Assembly (NCBI GenBank): GCA_934667275.1
Contig: CAKULK010000002.1
Span: 1 to 64,000, forward strand
Direction: 5' to 3'
Source of the DNA: an uncultured Bacteroidales bacterium
GTDB lineage: Bacteria; Bacteroidota; Bacteroidia; Bacteroidales; Paludibacteraceae
Length of the DNA stretch: 64,000 bases
Within the stretch, counting starts at the first letter, position 1. Each line of letters opens with the position of its first letter. This document shows positions 42,638 through 50,732 of this stretch, one piece after another. The position numbers were made by a program, and so were the translations under genes. The notes under the pieces were generated by a model. That model was not told where the DNA came from, ran no database searches, and saw nothing but the letters and a program-made list of their open reading frames with translations.

Positions 42638-43908
42638 TAAAGAAAAGTCATATCTGTTTGTGGATAACGGCACTGTGTGTAGCGATGTTATCTTGCCAGC
42701 CGGTGGTTGTTGAAGAACCCATATGCACAATAGGGTTTAATATCAATCTCCCTATCGGCGTTGATACGGCACATTCGGTTGCTATTCAGAAAATTAGTTT
42801 CGTATTCAACGATTTGAATATGGGTAAGAAGCACACTTATTCGCCCGCTGTTGAGTCGATGGAAGACAGCACGCATATTGTGTCTTATGTGAATGCTCCC
42901 GCAGGCTATTATGATATTGAGGCGTCCATAGATATTGTGATGGATAGTTCCATGGTGCGAACACGTGCGTATTTGAAAAATGTAGTGCTGAGTGCACAAA
43001 CAATAGATACAGCACCTCCAGTGCTGGCAATGGCGGCGCACGTGGTGCAGGAAGGCAGTTCGGACTTTATCTTTGCCGAGATTTTTTCGGCGGGCACTCA
43101 AACACCGCAAGGTAAAAACTATATCGGTGACAGTTACTTTGTGCTTTACAACAACACAGAGCATGTGCTATATGCAGATGGCGTGGTGCTGTTGGAGTCG
43201 AAATTGAAGAACTCACAGAAGTTCGGAAACCTGACGCCGTATTTCATATCCGACTATTTCGGAGCAGATGCCATCTACCGTATTCCTGGAAATGGTACCG
43301 AGCACCCCGTAGAACCCGGTGGCACCATCCTCTTGGTGGACAACGCCCAGGACCATCGGCAGGCAAGTCCGCAGTCGTTTGATTTGCGTGGTGCTGATTT
43401 TGAGTGGTACGACCAATCCACCAATGCTTCGGTGACTGATATAGACAATCCTGATGTGCCCAATCTGGAGAAGGTGTATTGCTACACACTGACAATCTGG
43501 CTTCCCAATAGGCAGGGGAACACCTCGTTTGCCCTCGGGCGTATGCCTGCGGGATTGACCGATAGTGCTTATTTGGCGGATTATCGTTGTACCTACGATT
43601 ATCTGCTCATCACGAATGCGGGAACATTCAATATGTCGAATACGTGTTTCCTATTCCCGAATGAGTGGATATTGGACTGTGTGAATACCTGTCCGCATTC
43701 GGCGTACCAATGGTTGGTGACCTCGCCCGCCTTGGACGGTGGTTGGACTTACATCGGCGAGATAGGTTCTGACAAAGCGCGTTTCGGCAAGTCGGTGCGT
43801 AGGCGTGAGAGCATGGATAACGGGCGTCGTGTGTTGCAGGATTCCAACAATTCGACCATGGATTTTCTGCCCGCTCAAGAGGCTAATCCATTCTATTTCA
43901 GGAACTAA
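42634..43908 (+). CDS. DUF4876-type lipoprotein
   Basis: This 424-residue lipoprotein (lipobox VAMLSC, Cys21) is of the kind found next to TonB receptors in Bacteroidetes. Residues 30-140 look like an immunoglobulin-like fold. Residues 145-330 resemble the lamin-tail/DUF4876 region (DFIFAEIFSAGTQTPQGKNY, DSYFVLYNNTEHVLYADGV). The gene overlaps the receptor by 4 bp and precedes the DUF6850 barrel gene by 16 bp, so the three form one operon. The ligand is unknown. Confidence 0.85.
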   Translation: MIKKSHICLWITALCVAMLSCQPVVVEEPICTIGFNINLPIGVDTAHSVAIQKISFVFNDLNMGKKHTYSPAVESMEDSTHIVSYVNAPAGYYDIEASIDIVMDSSMVRTRAYLKNVVLSAQTIDTAPPVLAMAAHVVQEGSSDFIFAEIFSAGTQTPQGKNYIGDSYFVLYNNTEHVLYADGVVLLESKLKNSQKFGNLTPYFISDYFGADAIYRIPGNGTEHPVEPGGTILLVDNAQDHRQASPQSFDLRGADFEWYDQSTNASVTDIDNPDVPNLEKVYCYTLTIWLPNRQGNTSFALGRMPAGLTDSAYLADYRCTYDYLLITNAGTFNMSNTCFLFPNEWILDCVNTCPHSAYQWLVTSPALDGGWTYIGEIGSDKARFGKSVRRRESMDNGRRVLQDSNNSTMDFLPAQEANPFYFRN

Positions 43909-43924
43909 TAATTTTGCTGTCAAA

Positions 43925-45154
43925 TTGAATATTCTTATTGCCATAGTAACATCATTGCTCCTTGATACGACTTTCACGGAGGCGTATGTGCAAGGGCATT
44001 TTGGTCAGTCCACTATGCCCATCGGGGGTGTGCAGGACGGTGGTTTCAGTGTGCAGGCGCACTCAGTGTATGACATCAACGATGTCAGTCGTGTCTTCGG
44101 CGAAGCGGGCTATACCTGGGGGCAGAGTGAGGGCAACCGTTGGGTGGAGAACGCCGACTATGAGTTGCTATATCCTTATCTCACTTGTGACACTATCGGC
44201 GGAGGTATGCGCTCGGAGCAGTATTGGTTCCGCGGAGGCTACCGCATGGCAAAGAACCATATCATTTGGCACTTGGCTCTCCAATACCGTGCCTTGCAGA
44301 GTTACCGGAGTATCGATCCCCGACCCAAAAACAAGGTGGCAGACCTGTGTGTGGAGGGGTCTGTCGGCTATTTTGATGACCGTTATGCCTATTCTGCTGT
44401 GGGATACGTGGGGCGTTACAAGCAAAACAATGACATTTCTTTCTACTCCGAACTCGGCAATGCCATGGTTTATCATCTTGTTCAGCCCAATCAGGACTAT
44501 ATGCGTTTCGCAGGAGGTTTTACCTCGTCTTACTACCATGGTCTGAATGTTGGCGGAGGGCTGCAGATTCAACCTTTTCAGCACGGGTGGTTGGCGGGAG
44601 CCGAATATCGCTATGTGTTCATCACCAAGGAATTAAACAATTCTACATTCACGCCTATTGCTCAATTATGTACCCATACTATGGCAATGAATTGGGGATA
44701 TGCGGCACCGGAATGGCGTGCCATATTGCAGGCTGATTATACTATGCGTTTAGGTACTCAATATATCTACGGCGATGTGACAGGCAACTACTATCACCTG
44801 CTTATGAAATCAAACAATTACCACGAACAGCAGTTGCACGTAGTGGCAAAAGGTGATTATAGCACGGACCTTCCTATCGGATATATGACCTTTGCTGCCA
44901 ATATCGGATATTTGCACAAGTTTACGTCCAGAATGGCAGAAGAAACGCGTTTTGACGCTTTGGCGGCCTATCTTTCGGCTTCTTATGTGAATGCACACTT
45001 CTCTATCCGCTACACGTTCCCCATAAAAGCCCGCTATTCATGGTTCTTTGAACCTGCTGCAACCTACACCCATTATCTTTCTTCCGCTGCAATGCCGATT
45101 CCATCTGCTACTTTCGGTTGGCAGGCAACCCTAAAAACAGGTGTGAGTTTCTAA
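43925..45154 (+). CDS. DUF6850-type outer-membrane beta-barrel protein
   Basis: This barrel protein of about 409 residues has an N-terminal hydrophobic stretch (LNILIAIVTSLLLDTTFTEA) that fits a signal peptide. It has no ATG at a sensible place. TTG 43,925 is the best start, 16 bp after the DUF4876 gene. The strands alternate through the protein (FGEAGYTWGQSEGNRW, YWFRGGYRMAKNHIIWHL, AGAEYRYVFITKEL), ending in the Phe-terminated GWQATLKTGVSF. It probably forms an outer-membrane partner of the receptor and the DUF4876 lipoprotein (inference). Its stop overlaps the convergent gene by 4 bp. Confidence 0.8.
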   Translation: MNILIAIVTSLLLDTTFTEAYVQGHFGQSTMPIGGVQDGGFSVQAHSVYDINDVSRVFGEAGYTWGQSEGNRWVENADYELLYPYLTCDTIGGGMRSEQYWFRGGYRMAKNHIIWHLALQYRALQSYRSIDPRPKNKVADLCVEGSVGYFDDRYAYSAVGYVGRYKQNNDISFYSELGNAMVYHLVQPNQDYMRFAGGFTSSYYHGLNVGGGLQIQPFQHGWLAGAEYRYVFITKELNNSTFTPIAQLCTHTMAMNWGYAAPEWRAILQADYTMRLGTQYIYGDVTGNYYHLLMKSNNYHEQQLHVVAKGDYSTDLPIGYMTFAANIGYLHKFTSRMAEETRFDALAAYLSASYVNAHFSIRYTFPIKARYSWFFEPAATYTHYLSSAAMPIPSATFGWQATLKTGVSF

Positions 45155-45555
45155 TCTTGTTTCTGCAGACGGTATTGACGCAATACGGTCAACATCAATA
45201 GGATACACAGAAATCCAAACGGCATATCGCCGATAGGTACACCATTGTTCACCTCATTTTGGTCTTTCACCGTGGTGTCGATATCACCATTTCCTTCTTC
45301 TGTTTCTTCGGGGTCGTTGTACATCTGAATGCACCGTGGTTGAGTGGGAAAAGGATTGTCATCTGCCAAAGATACTCCGTCCCATGCAGCAGATGGAAGG
45401 GCAGTTTGTTGATTCAACATACCGGAAGTAGAATAGAAAGCAGGTTCGGCAGGTACCGAGGATGGATAGACAACGGAGGCGTGACTTTTTGCCCATATTG
45501 TAGAAACCAAGAGAAACACACAACAGATATATGTGCGTAATTCCTTAGTTTTCAT
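45151..45555 (-). CDS. small exported membrane protein
   Basis: This 134-residue protein of Bacteroidetes type has a signal peptide (MKTKELRTYICCVFLLVSTI) and an acidic low-complexity middle (NDPEETEEGNGDIDTTVKDQ). One C-terminal membrane segment with a basic end follows (MPFGFLCILLMLTVLRQYRLQ). The signal, the Pro/Gly-rich region and the terminal anchor resemble proteins with a C-terminal sorting anchor. I do not recognise a family. Starts at 45,570 and 45,555 are both possible. It is transcribed towards the DUF6850 gene. Confidence 0.65.
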   Translation of the reverse strand: MKTKELRTYICCVFLLVSTIWAKSHASVVYPSSVPAEPAFYSTSGMLNQQTALPSAAWDGVSLADDNPFPTQPRCIQMYNDPEETEEGNGDIDTTVKDQNEVNNGVPIGDMPFGFLCILLMLTVLRQYRLQKQD

Positions 45556-45586
45556 GGTATTGACCTTCATCGTCATAATAGATTGA

Positions 45587-45617
45587 CAAAGGTACTACTT
45601 TATTTTTATATCCACAA
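45587..45617 (-). promoter_or_regulatory. promoter of the 45,555 gene
   Basis: On the minus strand TTG (45615-45617), a 20-bp spacer and TACCTTTG (45587-45594). Initiation near 45,580 leaves 25 nt before ATG 45,555. Confidence 0.7.
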
Positions 45618-45648
45618 ATTAAAGCAGTGATATTCCGTTTTTAGAGGG

Positions 45649-46989
45649 CTACTTTGTCACTTTACGGTACTTTCCTTCAATAATAAGCATTCCTGGAACA
45701 ATCTCGCCGCCGGTTGTTTTTTTGAATAGTGTGGCAGAGAGTTCCGAGCCGGGGTCTCCTTCTGTGACGGCATTGTAGCGGTTGTCCCAAATTTTGCCCC
45801 TAACAGGTTTGAGAGAAGCCACATAGCGGTACGAAGTACGATTGGTGGCGGGGTCAATCACGCGCTCAATCACCTGAAATTTCGATGTTTCTGTGATTCC
45901 CTCTTTCATTCCGACTTTAGCCGTATATCCTGTTGCGCGTCCCCTGCTATCCGTAACCACTTCATATACAGGCGTTTTTACCTTGAAATCTTCATACGCT
46001 AATTGCAATGCAGCGATATTTTTATCCATTGATTTGGTGCAGACAGTCTTGATTAGTTCCTCGCGCGAATACTCTCCCTTGAGTACCGATTTGGCATCGT
46101 ATTCATATTCGTGTGCCACATAGCGCAGGCGGAAAAGGCTGTCATCCTGCAAAAATGCCATGATTTTGGCAGAGTCAACGTGCGGCAAATCCGTGTAATA
46201 GTCGTTGTAGAAAGTGTTTGCAATAGAATCGTTCCACACCAACTGGAATAGGTAGGAGTGTGTCTTTACGGTGAATCCCGTGAACGAATCGGCAATCGCG
46301 CCTCCCATGCTTGCCAAGTCGCTTCCCGTACTCCCGCCCAGAAAGGCATCCAACAGACCGCCCAACACATTCATCACCGTTTTGGCCACTGCTGCTTTCT
46401 CTTCCGCAGTAACATAGGTGATGTCGTTGACCAGAATAAAGGTATTGTTTATCAGTTCTTCTCCAGCGTCCGACAGGGTGGCAACACCGCGCGGAGTCAG
46501 GAGTGCTGTCTCCACATCAATATCCGAAGCATTATATTGCCCGCGCTCTTGTATCAAGCGCATATTAAATCCTTCAAATAAAGCCTCATCACCTCCACTA
46601 ATATTTAATCCGAACCATCTGGCAACCAGTAATTTGGCGCATTGTGCGTCGTTGAGTAAGGTCTCCAATGCCCGCCCGTTTTGCTCAATATCTTGGCGCG
46701 TAAGATTCTTGCCCAACTGTGCCTTGATAAGTCCCGATTGGTTGCGTTGTACACCACGAATGCTGTCGTTTAGGATAACGTTGAACCCGAAACTATGATC
46801 ATCGTATTTATCGGGAATGGGCATACTTTCGAAGGCGCGGTAGATGCTGTCGCCAAACTGGTCCTCAGAGTGATATATCATCATTGTTGCCAGCGAATTG
46901 CGCCTATACTCTGCCAACTCGCCATTGGTTTGAGCCACGGCGAACAGGGCGGAAAAGGATATGCAGATAAGTAGAAAATGCTTTTTCAT
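45649..46989 (-). CDS. secreted protein of unknown function, last gene of a six-gene operon
   Basis: The 446-residue protein starts at MKKHFLLICISFSALFAVAQ, a signal peptide. The rest is mixed alpha/beta with no motif I can name. Segments such as RQDIEQNGRALETLLNDAQC, a glycine-rich part (NVLGGLLDAFLGGSTGSDLA) and C-terminal VTEGDPGSELSATLFKKTTGG stand out. The last suggests a small beta domain. Its ATG overlaps the preceding stop by 3 bp. Its role is probably tied to the four other exported proteins of the operon. Confidence 0.7.
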   Translation of the reverse strand: MKKHFLLICISFSALFAVAQTNGELAEYRRNSLATMMIYHSEDQFGDSIYRAFESMPIPDKYDDHSFGFNVILNDSIRGVQRNQSGLIKAQLGKNLTRQDIEQNGRALETLLNDAQCAKLLVARWFGLNISGGDEALFEGFNMRLIQERGQYNASDIDVETALLTPRGVATLSDAGEELINNTFILVNDITYVTAEEKAAVAKTVMNVLGGLLDAFLGGSTGSDLASMGGAIADSFTGFTVKTHSYLFQLVWNDSIANTFYNDYYTDLPHVDSAKIMAFLQDDSLFRLRYVAHEYEYDAKSVLKGEYSREELIKTVCTKSMDKNIAALQLAYEDFKVKTPVYEVVTDSRGRATGYTAKVGMKEGITETSKFQVIERVIDPATNRTSYRYVASLKPVRGKIWDNRYNAVTEGDPGSELSATLFKKTTGGEIVPGMLIIEGKYRKVTK

Positions 46990-47924
46990 CAGCGCAAGAA
47001 ACCGATGTTCGTGGTTTGAGGCTGCTGATTCTGGCCATAAGCCACACCCACTTCGCGCCATGCGTTGATGCGTTTCCCTTCAAGGTCCACTTGGTCCTGA
47101 TACATCTTCATCTCAAACTTCCAGTCGTCTAACACCTTGCTTTTTATCTCCTTATACAGGTCTATGGCCTCTTGATAGCACTTGGCATCAGGGTAAATCA
47201 GTTGCAAATATTCGCCTGCAGCCGCAGCACCTTGGGCATTCTGTTCGGTTGCCCAAGCGGCACGTGCCGATGCCAGATTGCGCTGGCAATCGTAGTCGAT
47301 GTACATCTGATACACCTCCAATCCGCGCTGATTTGCTTGCGTGAAATAACTGCATTCTGCAGGAATAGTGGCGAGCAGGTACAAGGCCTGTTGATAATCT
47401 TTTTGTTGCGCCAATGTGTTGGCTTTCTCTATGATAATCGGTGCTTGTGTGTTGTAGTAGTTCACAATCTTGGCCTTGCCTTGCTCCACAAACGTCGTCA
47501 GCTTGGGCGAGTTGAGGTTGATATGGCGCAATGCATCCATATAACTTTTGGCCTCGGTATTGCCTACGCCCTTGGCGGAAATGGTGGCAGTGGAAAATAC
47601 TAACTGGTTGTAAACATCTGCTATATAGAACATTACATCCATCGTCTCTGCAATCCGAGTAGGGGCTCCAGGCAAAATATCTTTTGTTTGTGGCACTACA
47701 AAAGCGGTGATGACAAACTGATTCTGCCATGCTGTCGAAGATATTCCGTTTTGGGTCAAAAGTGCTGTCAGTTTGTTCTCCATCTGTACTTTTGCGGCTG
47801 CGGGAACGGGCTCTGTCATCTCCTCTACCACCACCAGGATTGCCATATTTGTCATTGGGGCATTTTGTGCCATACTTGCCACGCAGCAGGCGAATGCCAG
47901 CATGCTCATATATATACGTTTCAT
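46989..47924 (-). CDS. secreted protein of unknown function with helical C-terminal half
   Basis: This 311-residue protein has a signal peptide (MKRIYMSMLAFACCVASMAQ). Residues 25-150 look like a CsgG-like mixed domain (MAILVVVEEMTEPVPAAAKV, VFSTATISAKGVGN). Residues 160-290 are TPR-like helices (LAQQKDYQQALYLLATIPAE, EYLQLIYPDAKCYQEAIDLY). It is similar in plan to periplasmic lipoprotein-assembly or stress proteins, but no family name is certain. It lies between the DUF6175 gene (27-bp gap) and the 45,649 gene. Confidence 0.7.
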   Translation of the reverse strand: MKRIYMSMLAFACCVASMAQNAPMTNMAILVVVEEMTEPVPAAAKVQMENKLTALLTQNGISSTAWQNQFVITAFVVPQTKDILPGAPTRIAETMDVMFYIADVYNQLVFSTATISAKGVGNTEAKSYMDALRHINLNSPKLTTFVEQGKAKIVNYYNTQAPIIIEKANTLAQQKDYQQALYLLATIPAECSYFTQANQRGLEVYQMYIDYDCQRNLASARAAWATEQNAQGAAAAGEYLQLIYPDAKCYQEAIDLYKEIKSKVLDDWKFEMKMYQDQVDLEGKRINAWREVGVAYGQNQQPQTTNIGFLR

Positions 47925-47951
47925 ATTTTTCCTTTGTTTAGCAGGTTATTT

Positions 47952-48899
47952 TTATTTCTCGCCTAGCACCAATATAGTGTGTCCTAATCCGCGATTGAGT
48001 ACTTTTACTGGGATGTTGTATGGCTCTTTTTGCAGTACTTTGCGCAGTTGGCGCGCAAACGACTCGGTGTCCATAGCCGTTCCGTTGGGTTTGTAGAGCG
48101 GAATACGTACTTGCTCATACGACACGTAGTTCTCCGATGAACCCAGCTTCGAGAAACGCCCTTGTACGGTGTTTTGTGCCATCCATTCATCAATAATCTC
48201 GCCTAATTCTTCTCCGGCGAACTCGCTTTCAAGGTCAATGCCGGCAACATTGTCCTCGAACACGCGGATATCTAACCTCACTTCGCGACCGTTGGCAAAC
48301 AAGTCATCGAAATACGCCTGCAGGCGGTTGTTGAAGTTGTCAATATGCGCCAGCACAGCCTCCTCTAGGAGTGCGGGCAATTCTGCCGAGAATGAGGGTG
48401 AACTTACTCCCGTTGCGGCACCAATGCTTTTGCCCGTGTACGAATCCTTGCCCTCCAACACAAACGTCAGCGTGTTTTTGGGGCCACGCGAGGTTATATC
48501 CCATGTCAGTTCGAGGATAATATCTGCTTTTGCCACGCGCCACAAACGGTCGGTGGGCGACTCTGCCATTTGGTTGCCGTTTTTGCTGGAGGTGATGTTC
48601 ATTTCCGCATTTTGCTGGGCAATCAGTTTGATTTGTTGCTCCAAGTCTTTGAGTGGAAAACCACGGTCTGCCATCACATCGTTAATCTTGGCAATGGCAA
48701 GTTTTAAATCCATATTGTTTTGTAAAGCCTGCTGATAATCAGGCACTTTTACTATTGTCCCTTGGTCGTCGTATTCTGCCACATAGCCGTTCTGGTTGCA
48801 CCAAACGTCCGATGGCACCACCATCAGCGTCGGTTTCTTGGCTTGTCCAAAAGTCCCTACTGCCATCATCAGACCCAGTAGGACGGTCATCGTTTTCAT
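47952..48899 (-). CDS. DUF6175-type secreted protein
   Basis: This protein of about 315 residues has a signal peptide (MKTMTVLLGLMMAVGTFGQA). The start MTMVVPSDVWCNQNG-like segment (LMVVPSDVWCNQNGYV), the middle DIILELTWDITSRGPKNTL and the C-terminal FARQLRKVLQKEPYNIPVKV fit the DUF6175 family of Bacteroidetes. The family is of unknown function and is often found with CsgG-like or LPP20-like neighbours. ATG 48,905 is an alternative start. The gap to the next gene is 27 bp. Confidence 0.75.
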   Translation of the reverse strand: MKTMTVLLGLMMAVGTFGQAKKPTLMVVPSDVWCNQNGYVAEYDDQGTIVKVPDYQQALQNNMDLKLAIAKINDVMADRGFPLKDLEQQIKLIAQQNAEMNITSSKNGNQMAESPTDRLWRVAKADIILELTWDITSRGPKNTLTFVLEGKDSYTGKSIGAATGVSSPSFSAELPALLEEAVLAHIDNFNNRLQAYFDDLFANGREVRLDIRVFEDNVAGIDLESEFAGEELGEIIDEWMAQNTVQGRFSKLGSSENYVSYEQVRIPLYKPNGTAMDTESFARQLRKVLQKEPYNIPVKVLNRGLGHTILVLGEK

Positions 48900-48906
48900 T
48901 CGCATA

Positions 48907-49389
48907 TCATTCTGTTTTGAGGATGTTGTCTTCTATCAGTTTCTTTTTCAGCGCAGCGCGGTCCACCGTTACCGACACTTGCGCTAACACCTGCATTTTG
49001 TTCCTGTTCCAATCGGACGATAGTATTCGCCTGTCTTTCAGCGATGCAAATTGTGCGTATGCGCCTTTGTCTGCGAAGAAAGCATTGAAATAGTCCTCGT
49101 ATTTCTCCTTCGCATTCATGTCTGTCATCAATGGACGTAGGCTGTTTATTTGACCATTGCCCGATACCACGCCGTTGAACACTACATCATACACTGCCTG
49201 TTTTTTCGCCTCCTCGTAGGCAACCACGGCGTTTCGCCCGCGTCCGCAAGCGCGGATATTGTAGGTCCCGTCTTTCTCCGAGGAAATGATTTTACTATCG
49301 TAACTATAGTATGCCTGCGACGATTTCACGCCGCACCCCATCAATCCGAGTAGTGGAATCAAGGATAGCACAATCCATATTCTTTTCAT
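48907..49389 (-). CDS. lipoprotein, paralogue of the following gene
   Basis: This is a 160-residue lipoprotein with lipobox LLGLMGC. The core, YNIRACGRGRNAVVAYEEAK followed by KQAVYDVVFNGV, resembles the LPP20/FlgT-type small domain. It aligns with the lipoprotein at 49,420: (Y/C)..(A/N)AV.(D/G)V(V/I)F.G, then YF..FF.....Y..(F/Y).S, then a C-terminal (D)(A)L(K/R)K(K/A)L helix. The two probably arose by duplication. The start is at MKRIWIVLS. Confidence 0.75.
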   Translation of the reverse strand: MKRIWIVLSLIPLLGLMGCGVKSSQAYYSYDSKIISSEKDGTYNIRACGRGRNAVVAYEEAKKQAVYDVVFNGVVSGNGQINSLRPLMTDMNAKEKYEDYFNAFFADKGAYAQFASLKDRRILSSDWNRNKMQVLAQVSVTVDRAALKKKLIEDNILKTE

Positions 49390-49419
49390 AATACGCTCAT
49401 TTATAGTATGATACATTCA

Positions 49420-49920
49420 TTAAAACCCATTGTTCAGCCCGCGAATCACGCCTGCCTGCTCCAAAGCCTTGCGCAAAGCGTCTTTTTGCACCATCACCAC
49501 AATGCCTACTTTGTAGTCTTTGCCAACTCTCACCACTTCTTGAGCCGCAGAAGTTATCGACACATACTTCAGATACTCGCCGTTGCTATCCGAGAAAAAA
49601 CGGTCAAAATACTCCCGATATTCTACCTCAACACCGGTTTTTTTTGCCAACGGGGCTTGCGCCACACAGCCGTTTTGTCCCGAAAAACCCTTGAAAATCA
49701 CGCCATGCACTGCATTCTTTTTGCATTGTTCGGCGGCTTTCTTCGGATTGCGCGAATAACTCCACACTTTCACCATGTAACTGCCCTGCGAGGCATTGCC
49801 GGCACACTCTAATTCGTAGCGGAAGTGCTCTGTATCCTTGTTCATTTTCTTTTGTGTGGCACACGATGAGAGACCGAGTGCCGCTGCCAAAATTCCGATA
49901 AATAAAATGTATTTTTTCAT
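49420..49920 (-). CDS. lipoprotein, paralogue of the preceding gene
   Basis: This is a 166-residue lipoprotein with lipobox LGLSSC. The core AAEQCKKNAVHGVIFKGFSG, the YREYFDRFFSD segment and the C-terminal VVMVQKDALRKALEQAGVI match the lipoprotein at 48,907 in order and spacing. It starts at MKKYILFIG (49,920), 32 bp after the nucleoside phosphorylase-like gene, and belongs to the same operon. Confidence 0.75.
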   Translation of the reverse strand: MKKYILFIGILAAALGLSSCATQKKMNKDTEHFRYELECAGNASQGSYMVKVWSYSRNPKKAAEQCKKNAVHGVIFKGFSGQNGCVAQAPLAKKTGVEVEYREYFDRFFSDSNGEYLKYVSITSAAQEVVRVGKDYKVGIVVMVQKDALRKALEQAGVIRGLNNGF

Positions 49921-49952
49921 ATCTTTAAGTATAAATTGTGAATTATATATGC

Positions 49953-50519
49953 TCATTTCATGCCTGTTGCCACCTCTCGATAGGCGTGCAGACTGAGGTT
50001 GTCGCTCACTATCTTGAGCGCACTCACATGCTCAAATCCCATACCTGCGATATACGCCAATTCCATATCAAACACGCAATTGTGGTAATCAGATTGCATC
50101 ATAAAATCGGTATTGCTGTAGCAAATAGCGCGTTTCACGGCAGCAGGATGGCACAGCCACGCCTTTTGCATCGGCTCCAATGCCAATATCGGCTCAGGAT
50201 ACTTCACATTCGGGTGATTCAGTCGTACCTCGCTCACTTCTACTGTGCTGCCAATGTCAAAGTTGGCACTGCCGGCATAGCCGATATTCAGCAACCGCGT
50301 ATCGCGTGGCACATCACGCAACGCCTGCAGCACATTCAGTGCCCCAACGCCCGTCACTATTATGTCCCATACCGAACCGTCCGCCATTCGCCATTGATTT
50401 GCTGTTCTTCCATCTGACAAACCTGCCGTCACGGCCATCTCTCCTTTCAAGTGTTGGGCTATCAGTTTCTTTTCGCCGATAATATCGCTTTCTTCGGCTA
50501 TTAAAATGAGGTTTCGCAT
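49953..50519 (-). CDS. nucleoside phosphorylase-like protein (MTAN/PNP superfamily)
   Basis: This 188-residue protein of the phosphorylase/nucleosidase superfamily has a central WDIIVTGVGALNVLQAL segment with the GVG motif. The substrate-binding region CVFDMELAYIAGMG has the conserved Met-Glu, and the catalytic Asp is in KIVSDNLS. The length is shorter than most members (about 230), so the N-terminal part is reduced. The start is ATG 50,519. It opens the six-gene operon and is the only one of the six without an export signal. Its connection to the exported proteins is unclear. Confidence 0.8.
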   Translation of the reverse strand: MRNLILIAEESDIIGEKKLIAQHLKGEMAVTAGLSDGRTANQWRMADGSVWDIIVTGVGALNVLQALRDVPRDTRLLNIGYAGSANFDIGSTVEVSEVRLNHPNVKYPEPILALEPMQKAWLCHPAAVKRAICYSNTDFMMQSDYHNCVFDMELAYIAGMGFEHVSALKIVSDNLSLHAYREVATGMK

Positions 50520-50550
50520 ACGCTTTTGTTTCAAACATTCGATTATCTCG

Positions 50551-50581
50551 CAAAGATAGTGTTATTTTTTGAAATATGCAA
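50551..50581 (-). promoter_or_regulatory. promoter of the six-gene operon
   Basis: On the minus strand TTG (50579-50581), a 20-bp spacer and TATCTTTG (50551-50558), 31 bp from the ATG at 50,519. Confidence 0.75.
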
Positions 50582-50660
50582 ACGGTATCCTGCTTTTTGT
50601 TTAATCCTTATCAATATAATGGGGGCTCTTGTTCATACCGTTTTTGTTCGTATCAAACAG

Positions 50661-50693
50661 CAAGGGATAAGCAAAGGATGAGCAAGGGATAGA
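50661..50693. repeat. 11-bp-period array (three units)
   Basis: CAAGGGATAAG, CAAAGGATGAG and CAAGGGATAGA in exact register, between the GH10-like gene end and the promoter of the six-gene operon. Confidence 0.85.
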
Positions 50694-50732
50694 CTACACT
50701 TAAACAGCCTGAAATATAAGGAAAAGCAAGTT

